From positions 1 through 21,441 of the forward strand of contig CAMBHX010000016.1 of assembly GCA_945867285.1 (NCBI GenBank): a DNA stretch of 21,441 nt, given 5' to 3'. Source of the stretch: Sulfuricurvum sp. IAE1 (lineage in GTDB: Bacteria; Campylobacterota; Campylobacteria; Campylobacterales; Sulfurimonadaceae). The position numbers and the translations under genes are program-made. Below are positions 8,171 to 15,960 of this stretch, piece by piece. The notes under the pieces were generated by a model, which ran no database searches, was not told the DNA's origin, and was given only the letters and a program-made list of their open reading frames with translations. Position 1 is the stretch's first letter. Each line of letters opens with the position of its first letter.

Positions 8171-8188
8171 AAGCAAAAATAGTTCCAA
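8171..8188 (-). promoter_or_regulatory. Sigma-54 (RpoN) promoter of flgH
   Basis: On the minus strand the stretch TTGGAACTATTTTTGCTT has GG and GC exactly ten bases apart and matches the GGAA-N6-TTGCTT form known for Campylobacter sigma-54 promoters. Transcription would start near 8160, about 20 bases before the flgH ATG. This fits the known RpoN control, with activator FlgR, of rod, ring and hook genes in this phylum. The element overlaps the 5' leader and Shine-Dalgarno of the divergent gene. Confidence 0.82.
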
Positions 8189-8196
8189 GGAATCCC

Positions 8197-8640
8197 ATGT
8201 CACTCAAAGAGCAAATCAGTAATGATATAAAAACCGCTATGAAAGAAAAAAATAGTGCTTTACGTGATGCACTGCGACTGCTAGCAAGTGCATTTAAACA
8301 AATCGAAGTCGATGAGCGCAAAGAATTAAGCGATGACGATGTGATAAAGATCATCCAAAAACAAGTCAAACAACGTAATGATGCGATGACTCAATATCGT
8401 GATGCAGGGCGTGAAGATTTATATGAAAAGGAAGCTAGTGAAGCGGCTATTTTTGAAACCTATCTTCCCAAGCAACTCACCGATGATGAGTTAGAATCGG
8501 CTCTTAAATCGATTATAGCTGACGTCAAAGCAACTTCTATTAAAGATATTGGCAAGATCATGGGAGCTGCCTCCAAGGCCCTTGGAGTCACCGCTGACGG
8601 CAAACGTATCAACGAATGCGCCAAAAGACTATTGATTTAA
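8197..8640 (+). CDS. GatB/YqeY domain protein
   Basis: A 147-residue all-helical protein of the YqeY family, the free-standing relative of the C-terminal tail domain of GatB (tRNA-dependent amidotransferase subunit B). Family traits are the start with SLKEQI and paired alkaline helices, the block QRNDAMTQYRDAGREDL, the YLPKQLTDDEL motif, and MGAASKALG. Length is standard. The biochemical function is not established; a tRNA-binding role is often inferred from GatB. AAGGAA precedes the ATG at good distance. It is a single-gene unit between flgH and the ATP-grasp operon, converging on the latter. Confidence 0.88.
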   Translation: MSLKEQISNDIKTAMKEKNSALRDALRLLASAFKQIEVDERKELSDDDVIKIIQKQVKQRNDAMTQYRDAGREDLYEKEASEAAIFETYLPKQLTDDELESALKSIIADVKATSIKDIGKIMGAASKALGVTADGKRINECAKRLLI

Positions 8641-8675
8641 CACACATCCGTTTTAGTCACAAGAACACATACACT

Positions 8676-8703
8676 GATACTCTCGCATAACAGCGTGAGT
8701 GTT
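8676..8703. terminator. Weak hairpin between two convergent genes
   Basis: ACTCTCGC (8679-8686) and GCGTGAGT (8693-8700) pair with one mismatch around a six-base loop, and three further weak outer pairs extend the stem. No U tract follows on either strand, so it is at best a weak bidirectional terminator or a 3' end stabiliser for the yqeY-like transcript and the deacylase operon. Confidence 0.35.
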
Positions 8704-8728
8704 CCAAAACTATAAAATAAAAATAAAG

Positions 8729-9679
8729 CTAAACTAGCTCACAGCATAGCTCTACGGATGCAATTCGAAATGCGATAGAGTTTTGAAAAATAAGTGAATG
8801 AGAATATTGACATGTCATAATGCCTTCGCATGGCGACAGTATCTCTTCGAGTGTTTCACCCGTCAAGGCATCCGTAATCTTACCCATTACTTTCCCTTTT
8901 TGTACTTGAGCGCCACATCTCATACTAGAGATAAAAATTCCAGCCCGTGACGCCTTGACAATCGTAATTTTATGCGGATCAATAATATTACTGACTCGCC
9001 CTTCAAACAGTGCAAAATCTAATATTTTTCGCTTGGATAAAAATCTCACAATCGCAGTATGCACTTCACTGCTGGCATTGTGGTCAATCGTTCCTGTCTT
9101 ACCAAAAACAATTGAAAAAGCTTTAGTTTCCCACAACTGCCAATTGTACTGCAGCATAACAGTTTCCGTAGGCTCATGTGGACGATAATGGATAAATCCA
9201 AGTCCCAAGTCTTTCACACTCTCCATATCTTCATATCCGCTCTCGATGAGCTTGACATACGGCAAGCACATCCCTTGATCACGCCTACCTTCTAAGATAA
9301 TCCCATAATCGTATCCTTTAAGAGTTTCAAAGAGTCGCCCTGCAATGCGCTGTGTTGTTTCTCCTAGCTCATACCCTGGAAACATGGTACTGATATCCGT
9401 TTTATCCAGAGGCCAGTTTTTTTCTCCCATATTTAGTGCGTAGGCATTCACTGCAGGAATAATCAAAATACGACCTAATATTTTACCCTCGCTCTCTTTT
9501 TGGCGTAAATACTCCACCAATCCTGATGCAACAAAGAGCTGATTGATATGATCACCGTTCATAGCACCTACAATCGCAACTGTTGGTCCTTTGGAATCTT
9601 TATTGCCAAACTCAAACCCTTCTATACGTAGTGGAGCACGATTAGGAGACTCTAACGTTACAATATCAAACCGTCTCAC
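8729..9679 (-). CDS. AstE/aspartoacylase-family pseudo-deacylase lacking canonical zinc ligands
   Basis: This 316-residue protein aligns along its length with the product of the gene just upstream, an intact family member, but has lost the active site. By my alignment the first zinc motif HGDE became NGDH (N41, H44), the third zinc ligand His became E130, the substrate Arg of DLNR became T98 (DIST), and the catalytic Glu became F192. The MFPG turn (99-102) and the C-terminal barrel-like domain (about 220-316) are kept, so the fold is likely intact. It starts with GTG, four bases overlapping the upstream stop, behind AGGAGG. It may be a regulatory or substrate-holding partner of the intact enzyme, or use H44 and E130 in an altered metal site; both are inference. 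Confidence 0.8.
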   Translation of the reverse strand: MRRFDIVTLESPNRAPLRIEGFEFGNKDSKGPTVAIVGAMNGDHINQLFVASGLVEYLRQKESEGKILGRILIIPAVNAYALNMGEKNWPLDKTDISTMFPGYELGETTQRIAGRLFETLKGYDYGIILEGRRDQGMCLPYVKLIESGYEDMESVKDLGLGFIHYRPHEPTETVMLQYNWQLWETKAFSIVFGKTGTIDHNASSEVHTAIVRFLSKRKILDFALFEGRVSNIIDPHKITIVKASRAGIFISSMRCGAQVQKGKVMGKITDALTGETLEEILSPCEGIMTCQYSHSLIFQNSIAFRIASVELCCELV

Positions 9680-10632
9680 TTTTCCTCCTTATTTGAACCA
9701 AAAATCCGCCCCAATAATGACCCTTCATATACGATTGGATATGCACGTAACGTAAACAAAATCCCTCCAATAGGAGCAATAACTTCGGCTTTGCTAATAC
9801 CACTTAAAGGATCAACAATATGACCTACTACAGTCCCTTGTTCAATAACTTGACAATGCTCAATCGCTGGAACAAATAACCCAGGACAACATGCATTGAG
9901 ATATGCAACTTCTCCTACGTGGGATTGAATTGGAAAACGGACTTCTTTTGGAGGCTCCATTTCCAAAATTCCCTCATGTACCATAAGATTTAAAATTCCT
10001 TTGAGCAGTTGGTGTCCATATGCATAACCCAAGCGCATTCCAACACCCATCTCTACTACTAGCGTTTTTGTCCCAATGGTATTCATAGCATGAGCAAAAG
10101 TCGACTCTAAAACTGTCACAGCATCATGCACCCATACAAAATCAATATTAAGCAAATTTGCTAGAGGAACCAATGTTTCTTCTTGTGATTTTGCAATACG
10201 CACCTGAGGAATTTCTCGTAAAAAAACATTACTAGAATGGATATCGATAGCAAAATCTGACCCACGCATGACATCCACAACACCACTGGCAATTTGAGCA
10301 GGTAAAAAATCGTTTTTACTTCCTGGAAAGGTTCGATTCAGATCCACATCATAAAATGGAACTGAACGAGTAATACTATCAATACCAAGAGAGTTGATAG
10401 CAGGATAAATATCAATTATCCCTCGGATTTTATTTGTATTGTTCCGCAGCCATTCACCCAACAAAAAACAGACATACTGCCCTTCAAGCTCATCCCCATG
10501 AATACCGCTCACAATAGATATGCGTTTGGCTTTTTTGTCTTCTATAAACTCACTACCGTATCGACATCGCTGTATGCGAAAATTCTCACCTACTGGAAGT
10601 TCTATCGTAAAAACTTCTTCGATAATACCCAT
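9676..10632 (-). CDS. Zinc-dependent deacylase, succinylglutamate desuccinylase/aspartoacylase family
   Basis: Members of this M14-like family hydrolyse N-acyl amide bonds of amino acids or small conjugates with one zinc ion. In the 318-residue protein all key residues are visible: zinc ligands H45 and E48 in GIHGDE (43-48) and H132 in DIHSS (130-134), substrate Arg R100 in DLNRTFPG (97-104), and catalytic E194 in VVEMG. A C-terminal beta domain (about 230-315) follows. I chose ATG 10632 because AGGAAG precedes it and overlaps the TAG of the alpha-E gene; a start at 10668 is in frame but would overlap that gene. The substrate is unknown. Arginine catabolism (ast) genes are absent here, so AstE function is unlikely. 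Confidence 0.85.
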   Translation of the reverse strand: MGIIEEVFTIELPVGENFRIQRCRYGSEFIEDKKAKRISIVSGIHGDELEGQYVCFLLGEWLRNNTNKIRGIIDIYPAINSLGIDSITRSVPFYDVDLNRTFPGSKNDFLPAQIASGVVDVMRGSDFAIDIHSSNVFLREIPQVRIAKSQEETLVPLANLLNIDFVWVHDAVTVLESTFAHAMNTIGTKTLVVEMGVGMRLGYAYGHQLLKGILNLMVHEGILEMEPPKEVRFPIQSHVGEVAYLNACCPGLFVPAIEHCQVIEQGTVVGHIVDPLSGISKAEVIAPIGGILFTLRAYPIVYEGSLLGRIFGSNKEEK

Positions 10633-10640
10633 ATTGCTTC

Positions 10641-11333
10641 CTATTCTTTTTGTGATTGCATTGAACAAGTCTCTTTAACGATAACACGATCAACAACACT
10701 GTTTAAAAATATCAGAAATTTTCCTATATCTGCCGTTGTTACGTTAATCGAGCGATAATTACGATTGAGCTGTCGTGCAATATTATTAATCACATCAATA
10801 TCCGCTGTTACCATTTCGATTTCACCATAAAGTCGTAAAATCAAATCAAATCTCTCAATTTGTTGTCCAAATCGAATTAATTGATACGCACGGGTACGAT
10901 CCAGTTCAGTTGAAAATATCCCCAGTATTAGACTACAATCATCAATAATCTCTTCAAGATAACTAGGACTTACCGGATGATTCCGTCCCGATACAAGCTG
11001 ATTATGAATTTTATTGAGAGTAGCAAAACCACGCTCATCGAGTAGATGTCGAGTTTCTATCGCATTTTCACGCGCCCAAGAAATAATTTCTTGAATACTT
11101 CCGCCGTACGTTCCATAAACACCTTGCTTGAGAAAATCAAGAGCATTTTCATACTCAATATCAACACCTAGTTTAGTATAGAGTATACGTCCATCCTCAA
11201 AATCCCGATCAATAATATAATCATAACTATTGACCAACGCTTTGAGCATGGTCTCAGCACGCTGAACATAACGCCCGAACCAATAAAGACGCTGCGCCGT
11301 ATTGACCGAAATTGCTATTGTATTAATCATCAT
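10641..11333 (-). CDS. Alpha-E domain protein (DUF403/COG2307)
   Basis: A 230-residue, almost fully helical protein of the alpha-E family. The family opening is clear: SVNTAQRLYWFGRYVQRAETM, with the conserved R-W-R-E set. Further helices carry paired Arg/Glu residues (ISWARENAIETRHLLDE; ELDRTRAYQLIRFGQQIERFD). Alpha-E proteins have no proven enzyme activity and nearly always sit beside a circularly permuted ATP-grasp gene, as here, so they are thought to work with it. The upstream stop TGA overlaps the chosen ATG (11333); ATG 11330 and GTG 11348 are alternatives. Confidence 0.85.
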   Translation of the reverse strand: MMINTIAISVNTAQRLYWFGRYVQRAETMLKALVNSYDYIIDRDFEDGRILYTKLGVDIEYENALDFLKQGVYGTYGGSIQEIISWARENAIETRHLLDERGFATLNKIHNQLVSGRNHPVSPSYLEEIIDDCSLILGIFSTELDRTRAYQLIRFGQQIERFDLILRLYGEIEMVTADIDVINNIARQLNRNYRSINVTTADIGKFLIFLNSVVDRVIVKETCSMQSQKE

Positions 11334-12694
11334 AATTCTACCACCCACGTATCTTTAAATCCACCACCTTGAGATGAGTTTACTAAATAATTGCCCTCTT
11401 CCATCGCATAACGCGTCAATCCACCCATACTCACGGTAATATTTTCACCATGTATCACATAAGCACGTAAATCAGCTTTACGCGGGAGTATTCCACCCTC
11501 CATCATACACGGCAAATCATAAAACTCGATAACCTCTTGAGCAATCCAACGACGTGGTTCTGCTAAAATCATTTCAATAATCTCAGTACGTTGTTCAGGT
11601 GTCAAACGATTCCCAAATAATACACCATACCCACCCGCTTCCGCTACATCTTTGATAACAAGTTTATCAATATTATCAAGAACGTATTTTCGATCTTTTT
11701 CGTAGTAAGGTAAATACGTTGGTGCATTGGAAAGAATCGGCTCTTCATCCAAATAATACTTGACCATCTGTGGTACAAAATAGTAGATCCCTTTGTCATC
11801 GGCGACACCATTACCAATACTATTCATGATAGCGACATTACCAGCGCGATACGCTCTAGTAAGCCCTTTTACTCCGATCAGACTATCAGGTTCAAACTCT
11901 TCTGGATCAAGGAAATCGTCATCAAGTCGCCGATAAATTGCTCCAACACGAAGACGTTCTCCATCATACGAGCACAAAAAGACCTCATCATTTATCACGA
12001 CCAAATCATCACCTGAAGCCAAAGTGGCTCCAGTAATTTTTGCTAAATAGCTGTGTTCGTAATAGGCAGAGTTATAACGCCCAGGTGTAAGGACAACATT
12101 AAGCCCCCCCGTATTGACGTAATCCATTGCTGCTTTGAGCTCATCACCATAATGTTTAATCTTTGAAATTTTCATGGATTCGAAAAACTCAGGATACGTG
12201 TGACGAAATGCTCGACGGATGGTAAGCGGATAACTCACCCCACTTGGAACACGCAAGTTATCCTCAAGAATAACCCAACTGCCGCTCACGGCATCTTTAA
12301 CTAAATCAATACCACTAATATGAGTACGAATATTTTTAGGAGGATTTACCCCCATAAAATCAGGCAAAAATGCTTTTGCAGAATCAACATACTCTTTTGG
12401 GACAACTCCATCCCTCACAATTTTTTGTTCATTATAAATATCATTCAAAAAGGCATTAAGCGCACTAACTCGTTGAATAATACCAGCTTCTAAATGATCA
12501 AATTCCGCTTTTGGAATAATACGAGGAATCATATCAAAAGGGAAAGAACGCTCTATGAAATTCCCCTCTTTAAAGAGGTTAAAGTTGACTGCATTAGTCT
12601 CCAAGAATTCCTTAAACTCCGGAACTTTAGATTTATCAACACTTTCAAAAATATCATAAAATTTTTGTAATTCAGCACTTATCGGTTCGATCAT
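11330..12694 (-). CDS. Circularly permuted ATP-grasp ligase (COG2308, DUF404/407 type)
   Basis: A 454-residue predicted ATP-dependent carboxylate-amine ligase. Family hallmarks run in order: GIDLVKDAVSGSWVILEDN (128-146) with RVPSGVSY (148-155), VVLTPGRYNSAYYEH (200-214), YRRLDDDFLDP (254-264), AIMNSIGNGVADDKG (288-302), AEAGGYG (351-357), ADLRAYV (407-413) and the end SSQGGGFKDTWV (440-451). These cover ATP/Mg binding in the permuted order. ATG 12694 is preceded by AAGGGG; GTG 12700 sits too close to it. It is the first gene of the four-gene operon. Family members are predicted to form peptide or amide bonds; no substrate is established, and the transglutaminase-like partner often seen beside it elsewhere is missing from this window. 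Confidence 0.88.
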   Translation of the reverse strand: MIEPISAELQKFYDIFESVDKSKVPEFKEFLETNAVNFNLFKEGNFIERSFPFDMIPRIIPKAEFDHLEAGIIQRVSALNAFLNDIYNEQKIVRDGVVPKEYVDSAKAFLPDFMGVNPPKNIRTHISGIDLVKDAVSGSWVILEDNLRVPSGVSYPLTIRRAFRHTYPEFFESMKISKIKHYGDELKAAMDYVNTGGLNVVLTPGRYNSAYYEHSYLAKITGATLASGDDLVVINDEVFLCSYDGERLRVGAIYRRLDDDFLDPEEFEPDSLIGVKGLTRAYRAGNVAIMNSIGNGVADDKGIYYFVPQMVKYYLDEEPILSNAPTYLPYYEKDRKYVLDNIDKLVIKDVAEAGGYGVLFGNRLTPEQRTEIIEMILAEPRRWIAQEVIEFYDLPCMMEGGILPRKADLRAYVIHGENITVSMGGLTRYAMEEGNYLVNSSQGGGFKDTWVVEL

Positions 12695-12726
12695 TTGCAC
12701 CCCTTGTGAAAAATAAGACTAACTCA

Positions 12727-12732
12727 ATCATA
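12727..12732 (-). promoter_or_regulatory. Candidate -10 box for the ATP-grasp operon
   Basis: Minus-strand TATGAT lies about 33 bases before the ATG at 12694, inside the only untranslated gap (12695-12771) between trpC and the ATP-grasp gene. No -35 box and no terminator hairpin for trpC are evident, so read-through from the trpC operon also remains possible. Confidence 0.35.
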
Positions 12733-12771
12733 TCCTAAACTAATCCAAAGGGTTGCTTAAATTGTGTGCAA

Positions 12772-13557
12772 TCATCCATTTTTAAGTTTTTTAAGCGCAT
12801 CTTCTACATTTTCGTGACGCATTAGTGATTCACCTACTAAAAATGCATCTACCCCTGCACGACTCAAATCTTCTAATTGACCATGTTCATAGATACCACT
12901 TTCAGCAACAATAACTTTTCCATTAGGTATTAGAGGAATTAAATCGTAACACAAATTCATATTCATCTCAAACGTTTGAAGATTTCTATGATTAATCCCA
13001 ATAATATCCGCACCCGCATAAATCGCCTTGGTTAGCTCAGCTTTATCATGAATCTCTACTAGTGCCTCCATCCCTAAATGACGAGTATAGTTAAGCAGTT
13101 CTTTTAATTCATCTTTAGTCAAAGCTGCGGCAATCAAAAGAACAAAATCTGCCCCATAAACCAATGCTTCGAGGAGTTGATATTTAGAGACAATAAAATC
13201 TTTGCGCAATAATGGAATCCCTACATAACGACGAATTTCAGCCAAATAATCTAAGTGCCCTTGAAAGAAATGGGGTTCTGTCAAAATCGAAATCGCATTC
13301 GCACCACCACGCTCATACCCTTGTGCAATAGCCACAGGGTCAAAATCTTCACGAATAATCCCCTTGGATGGAGAGGCTTTTTTCACTTCTGAAATAATAC
13401 GATACGGTTCATCAGCTGTTGCTGTCAAATAGGGCCGAACATCTCTAGGAGCACGAGCATTAAATGCCAATGATCGCCCCAACCACTCCATACTAAACTT
13501 CGCTTCACGCTCTTTTAGGTCTTCTTTTGTTTTCTTGATGATATCATCTAAAATCAT
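12772..13557 (-). CDS. trpC: Indole-3-glycerol phosphate synthase TrpC
   Basis: TrpC closes and decarboxylates CdRP to indole-3-glycerol phosphate, the fourth step of tryptophan synthesis from chorismate. The 261-residue TIM barrel keeps every catalytic and binding residue: E57 and K59 (SEVKKASPSKG), K119 (LRKDF), E168 (LVEIHD), N189 and R191 (INHRNL), and E219-S220-G221 (AESGI). It is a monofunctional enzyme with no TrpF fusion. It is the last gene of the operon, its ATG overlapping the TPR gene stop as ATGA. No other trp gene is in the window; the same orphan placement is known to me from C. jejuni (Cj0498). Confidence 0.96.
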   Translation of the reverse strand: MILDDIIKKTKEDLKEREAKFSMEWLGRSLAFNARAPRDVRPYLTATADEPYRIISEVKKASPSKGIIREDFDPVAIAQGYERGGANAISILTEPHFFQGHLDYLAEIRRYVGIPLLRKDFIVSKYQLLEALVYGADFVLLIAAALTKDELKELLNYTRHLGMEALVEIHDKAELTKAIYAGADIIGINHRNLQTFEMNMNLCYDLIPLIPNGKVIVAESGIYEHGQLEDLSRAGVDAFLVGESLMRHENVEDALKKLKNG

Positions 13558-14849
13558 TTTGTTTTCTCCTTAATATTACATTTTTGGATCGCTTTGAGAT
13601 GATCTCTTACCTCGTCTTCGCTAGTTCCGATCATAGATTCAACTTGCTTTATCAGTCGAAGCGCATCAGTACACTCACCAAGTTTATAGTGCCCCCACGC
13701 CAACGAATCAATATAAAAAGGGGAATTTGGTTCAGCATCAAGTGCTTTTTTCACATAGACCATCCCCTCTATTATATTTATATCATGATCAATCATCAAG
13801 TAACCCAAATAATTGAGATACAAAGGGCTTTCAAACTCATTATTAGCGCACTTCAATCCATCTATTACTTCACTTAAGAGATTAGGATCATTTTTATTTT
13901 TTGCAGCTTCATAGGTAAAAACAGAGCTTTGTGCTAAGTAAAGAGGATTTTGGTCTTTTTTATACAATTTTTTTGCCAAATCAGATGCTTTATTAAACTG
14001 TTTTTCTCTGATATACAGCTCTAATAAAGCTGGGTCATTGATGTTTGATTTTTCTAAAAGTAGCTTTAGTTTGGGTATATTATTCTGATATGCATAAAGC
14101 TTCACAGCCTCTTGAGCTGACATGGGGTCTTGTGTCAAATCATACACACTCTCAAACATTTGCGCTGCTTTGTCATACTGACCACTATCCGCATAAAAAG
14201 CAGCCAATCTACTACCCACCATTTTACTGTTTCCATGAGAACCAATATGCTGTTCTAAAAATAAAACTGCATCCGCTTTCTGATGCAAGTGTACATATTG
14301 AATAATTCCTATTTTATCTGCAAGCTCATTATCAAATCGTAGCTTATAGGCATTTTTTAATGCACTAAATCCAGCATCATAATTTGACATTTTTAGATAA
14401 GTGTCTGCTAAAAGTGTATAGTCAGGAGCAGCTTTTGTTCTATTACTTAATACTAATGCTTCTTGGGAAGCCTGAGCATACTGTCCATTTTTAAGCAGCG
14501 CAATAATTGAAAAACGTTTCAAGGTTACATCATCAGGATTATTTTTCAAACTTTGAGCTATAAGCTGTGAAAATTTTGCACTATTACTAGAGGAATCAAT
14601 CGCACGAAGTCCACTATAAAGGTATTCTATTTTATTGGTTTTTTCATACAACTTCAAATAATAATCTGATGCCAAATCATTTTTTTGTCGTGCTTGAGCA
14701 TCCAGTGCCGCCAGAATAAATCCATTTTCATCCAGCTCGATAGATACTAGAGGAACATTTTTTACTGCAACAGAGACTTCCTTTTTAGTTTTTGTAGCAC
14801 CTTCTAGGCTTAATATCACTATCAATGAGAACAATATAATTTTTATCAT
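13554..14849 (-). CDS. Secreted or membrane-anchored TPR-type repeat protein
   Basis: A 431-residue protein with an N-terminal hydrophobic signal (MIKIILFSLIVILSLEGA) followed by a solenoid of helix pairs that fit tetratricopeptide repeats. Repeats are clearest where residues such as LAALDAQARQKNDLASDYY, LADTYLKMSNYDAG, LAAFYADSGQYDKAAQMF and the last repeat (IDSLAWGHYKLGECTDAL) show the A/G-Y-A pattern. No lipobox cysteine is seen near the signal end. ATG 14849 overlaps the ykgJ stop as ATGA and begins the signal peptide, so it beats the in-frame start at 14867. It occupies the slot of Cj0497, annotated as a lipoprotein. It probably acts as a periplasmic or outer-envelope scaffold; the partner is unknown. 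Confidence 0.78.
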   Translation of the reverse strand: MIKIILFSLIVILSLEGATKTKKEVSVAVKNVPLVSIELDENGFILAALDAQARQKNDLASDYYLKLYEKTNKIEYLYSGLRAIDSSSNSAKFSQLIAQSLKNNPDDVTLKRFSIIALLKNGQYAQASQEALVLSNRTKAAPDYTLLADTYLKMSNYDAGFSALKNAYKLRFDNELADKIGIIQYVHLHQKADAVLFLEQHIGSHGNSKMVGSRLAAFYADSGQYDKAAQMFESVYDLTQDPMSAQEAVKLYAYQNNIPKLKLLLEKSNINDPALLELYIREKQFNKASDLAKKLYKKDQNPLYLAQSSVFTYEAAKNKNDPNLLSEVIDGLKCANNEFESPLYLNYLGYLMIDHDINIIEGMVYVKKALDAEPNSPFYIDSLAWGHYKLGECTDALRLIKQVESMIGTSEDEVRDHLKAIQKCNIKEKTK

Positions 14850-15223
14850 CCGATTATCCCTGGACACTCTTGTTTTAACTCATCTATACGATGACGAAAA
14901 TAATCCCAAAAAGGAAATGTACGGCACTGCAATGGTCTAGCTTGATATATGGTACACCCATTTTGTGAACGGCTGAAAAACTCACAGTCATACGAGCCAT
15001 TCACTTTTTTCTCTTTGAGTGAAAACCTAAATCCCTCTTTGCGCAAATGGGTGCGACGGAATTCCCCTTCTTCCATCTCCAACAGTTTTGCGATAGCCGT
15101 TATTTCAGTCACAGATACAAAAATATTGCCACTCTCACCTGTACAACAATTTCCACCGCATGACGCACACGCACCGGGATTAAATGCATAACAAAAACTT
15201 TCTTGTGTCATCAAATCGGACAT
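14846..15223 (-). CDS. YkgJ-family cysteine-cluster protein
   Basis: A small 125-residue protein of the YkgJ family (putative zinc- or iron-chelating domain). Nine cysteines (11, 19, 22, 26, 27, 80, 90, 100, 120) include the family patterns CxxCxGxCC at 19-27 (ASCGGNCC) and C-x9-C-x9-C ending in RPLQCRTFPF. Their spacing suggests one bound metal or Fe-S site, but the function of the family is not known. It overlaps the methyltransferase by 13 bases at its start; ATG 15211 is a shorter alternative. The four-gene order around it matches that of C. jejuni Cj0495-0498 as I recall. Confidence 0.85.
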   Translation of the reverse strand: MSDLMTQESFCYAFNPGACASCGGNCCTGESGNIFVSVTEITAIAKLLEMEEGEFRRTHLRKEGFRFSLKEKKVNGSYDCEFFSRSQNGCTIYQARPLQCRTFPFWDYFRHRIDELKQECPGIIG

Positions 15224-15906
15224 TTAATACTGTGCACCTTTGCTTTATCATAAATAGCCTGCACCGCAGGGGTATAGTGGTCGTTATCAAACATAAAAAG
15301 CGGCGGTAAAATCACCATTGCAGCTTTGGAATTTTTTTTCAAATAGATCATCACAAGCGTACTAGGACGATCGCTTTTAGAATGGACGAATTGTATCTCA
15401 CACACTCTTAATCCAAAACGTTCACACGCCACACACAGTTGGCTAAACTGCCTCGCATCGTAGCATATCACCGCTTGACCATTGGATTTGAGCAATTTGG
15501 ATATCTTTTGGATAAAGGGTTCTATGGGTAAATGGACATTATAACGAGCTTGATGGAGCATCTCATTGTCACTTCGAGCCGACCCTGAGTGATAAAAAGG
15601 GGGATTAGAGACAATCCAATCAAACTTCCCGTGACCACCCAACTGTACAACATCACCCTCATGAAGTCTATATTCAATCTTATTAATAGCTGCATTACGA
15701 CGGGCAAATTCAACATAGTGGGGCTGTTTTTCAACTGCTTCAAGTGTGATATGTGGAAAATCCCGCCCCAACAAAAGCCCAACAATCCCACTGCCTGCAC
15801 CTATATCCAGCACCCTGCCCAGCAAAGTATACCGTGATATAAATCCATACAAAAGTATCGAATCGCTGTTGTAACAATAGCCGTTTTCGATTTGATAAAG
15901 GAGCAT
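15211..15906 (-). CDS. N6-adenine methyltransferase, TrmN6/YfiC-like (COG4123)
   Basis: A 231-residue class I SAM methyltransferase. The SAM motif VLDIGAGSG (32-40), the acidic ribose-binding residue at the end of the next strand (E59 in AVEK), and the catalytic NPPFY (101-105) are all present. The NPPF/Y motif marks methylation of an exocyclic amino group, and the small size with no separate target domain fits the tRNA1(Val) A37 N6-methyltransferase group. The exact base is inferred. It is the first gene of the trpC operon, with a likely promoter at 15936-15941. Confidence 0.82.
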   Translation of the reverse strand: MLLYQIENGYCYNSDSILLYGFISRYTLLGRVLDIGAGSGIVGLLLGRDFPHITLEAVEKQPHYVEFARRNAAINKIEYRLHEGDVVQLGGHGKFDWIVSNPPFYHSGSARSDNEMLHQARYNVHLPIEPFIQKISKLLKSNGQAVICYDARQFSQLCVACERFGLRVCEIQFVHSKSDRPSTLVMIYLKKNSKAAMVILPPLFMFDNDHYTPAVQAIYDKAKVHSIKCPI

Positions 15907-15935
15907 TTACGACTCTTTGCGTTATTATTTAGATA

Positions 15936-15941
15936 ATTATA
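15936..15941 (-). promoter_or_regulatory. -10 box of the methyltransferase-ykgJ-TPR-trpC operon
   Basis: Minus-strand TATAAT lies about 30 bases before the ATG at 15906. The surrounding AT-rich, nearly palindromic stretch AGATAATTATATCT (15931-15944) could equally supply a -10 box (TTATAT) for kdsB on the plus strand, giving back-to-back promoters in a 54-base gap. Confidence 0.5.
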
Positions 15942-15960
15942 TCTTCCATTAGGTTCAATC

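Noticed and set aside
8067..8369. A 100-codon minus-strand frame with hydrophobic stretches bridging yqeY and flgH
   Set aside because: It crosses the sigma-54 promoter and is antisense to the yqeY-like gene and out of frame with flgH; no ribosome-binding site.
9676..10632. Naming the intact deacylase astE
   Set aside because: No other arginine succinyltransferase pathway gene is nearby and the family covers many substrates, so the symbol would be unsupported.
12695..12771. Possible trpC terminator or trp leader
   Set aside because: Only a 4-bp stem (ATTG/CAAT) could be drawn, with no U tract and no Trp codons; not supportable.
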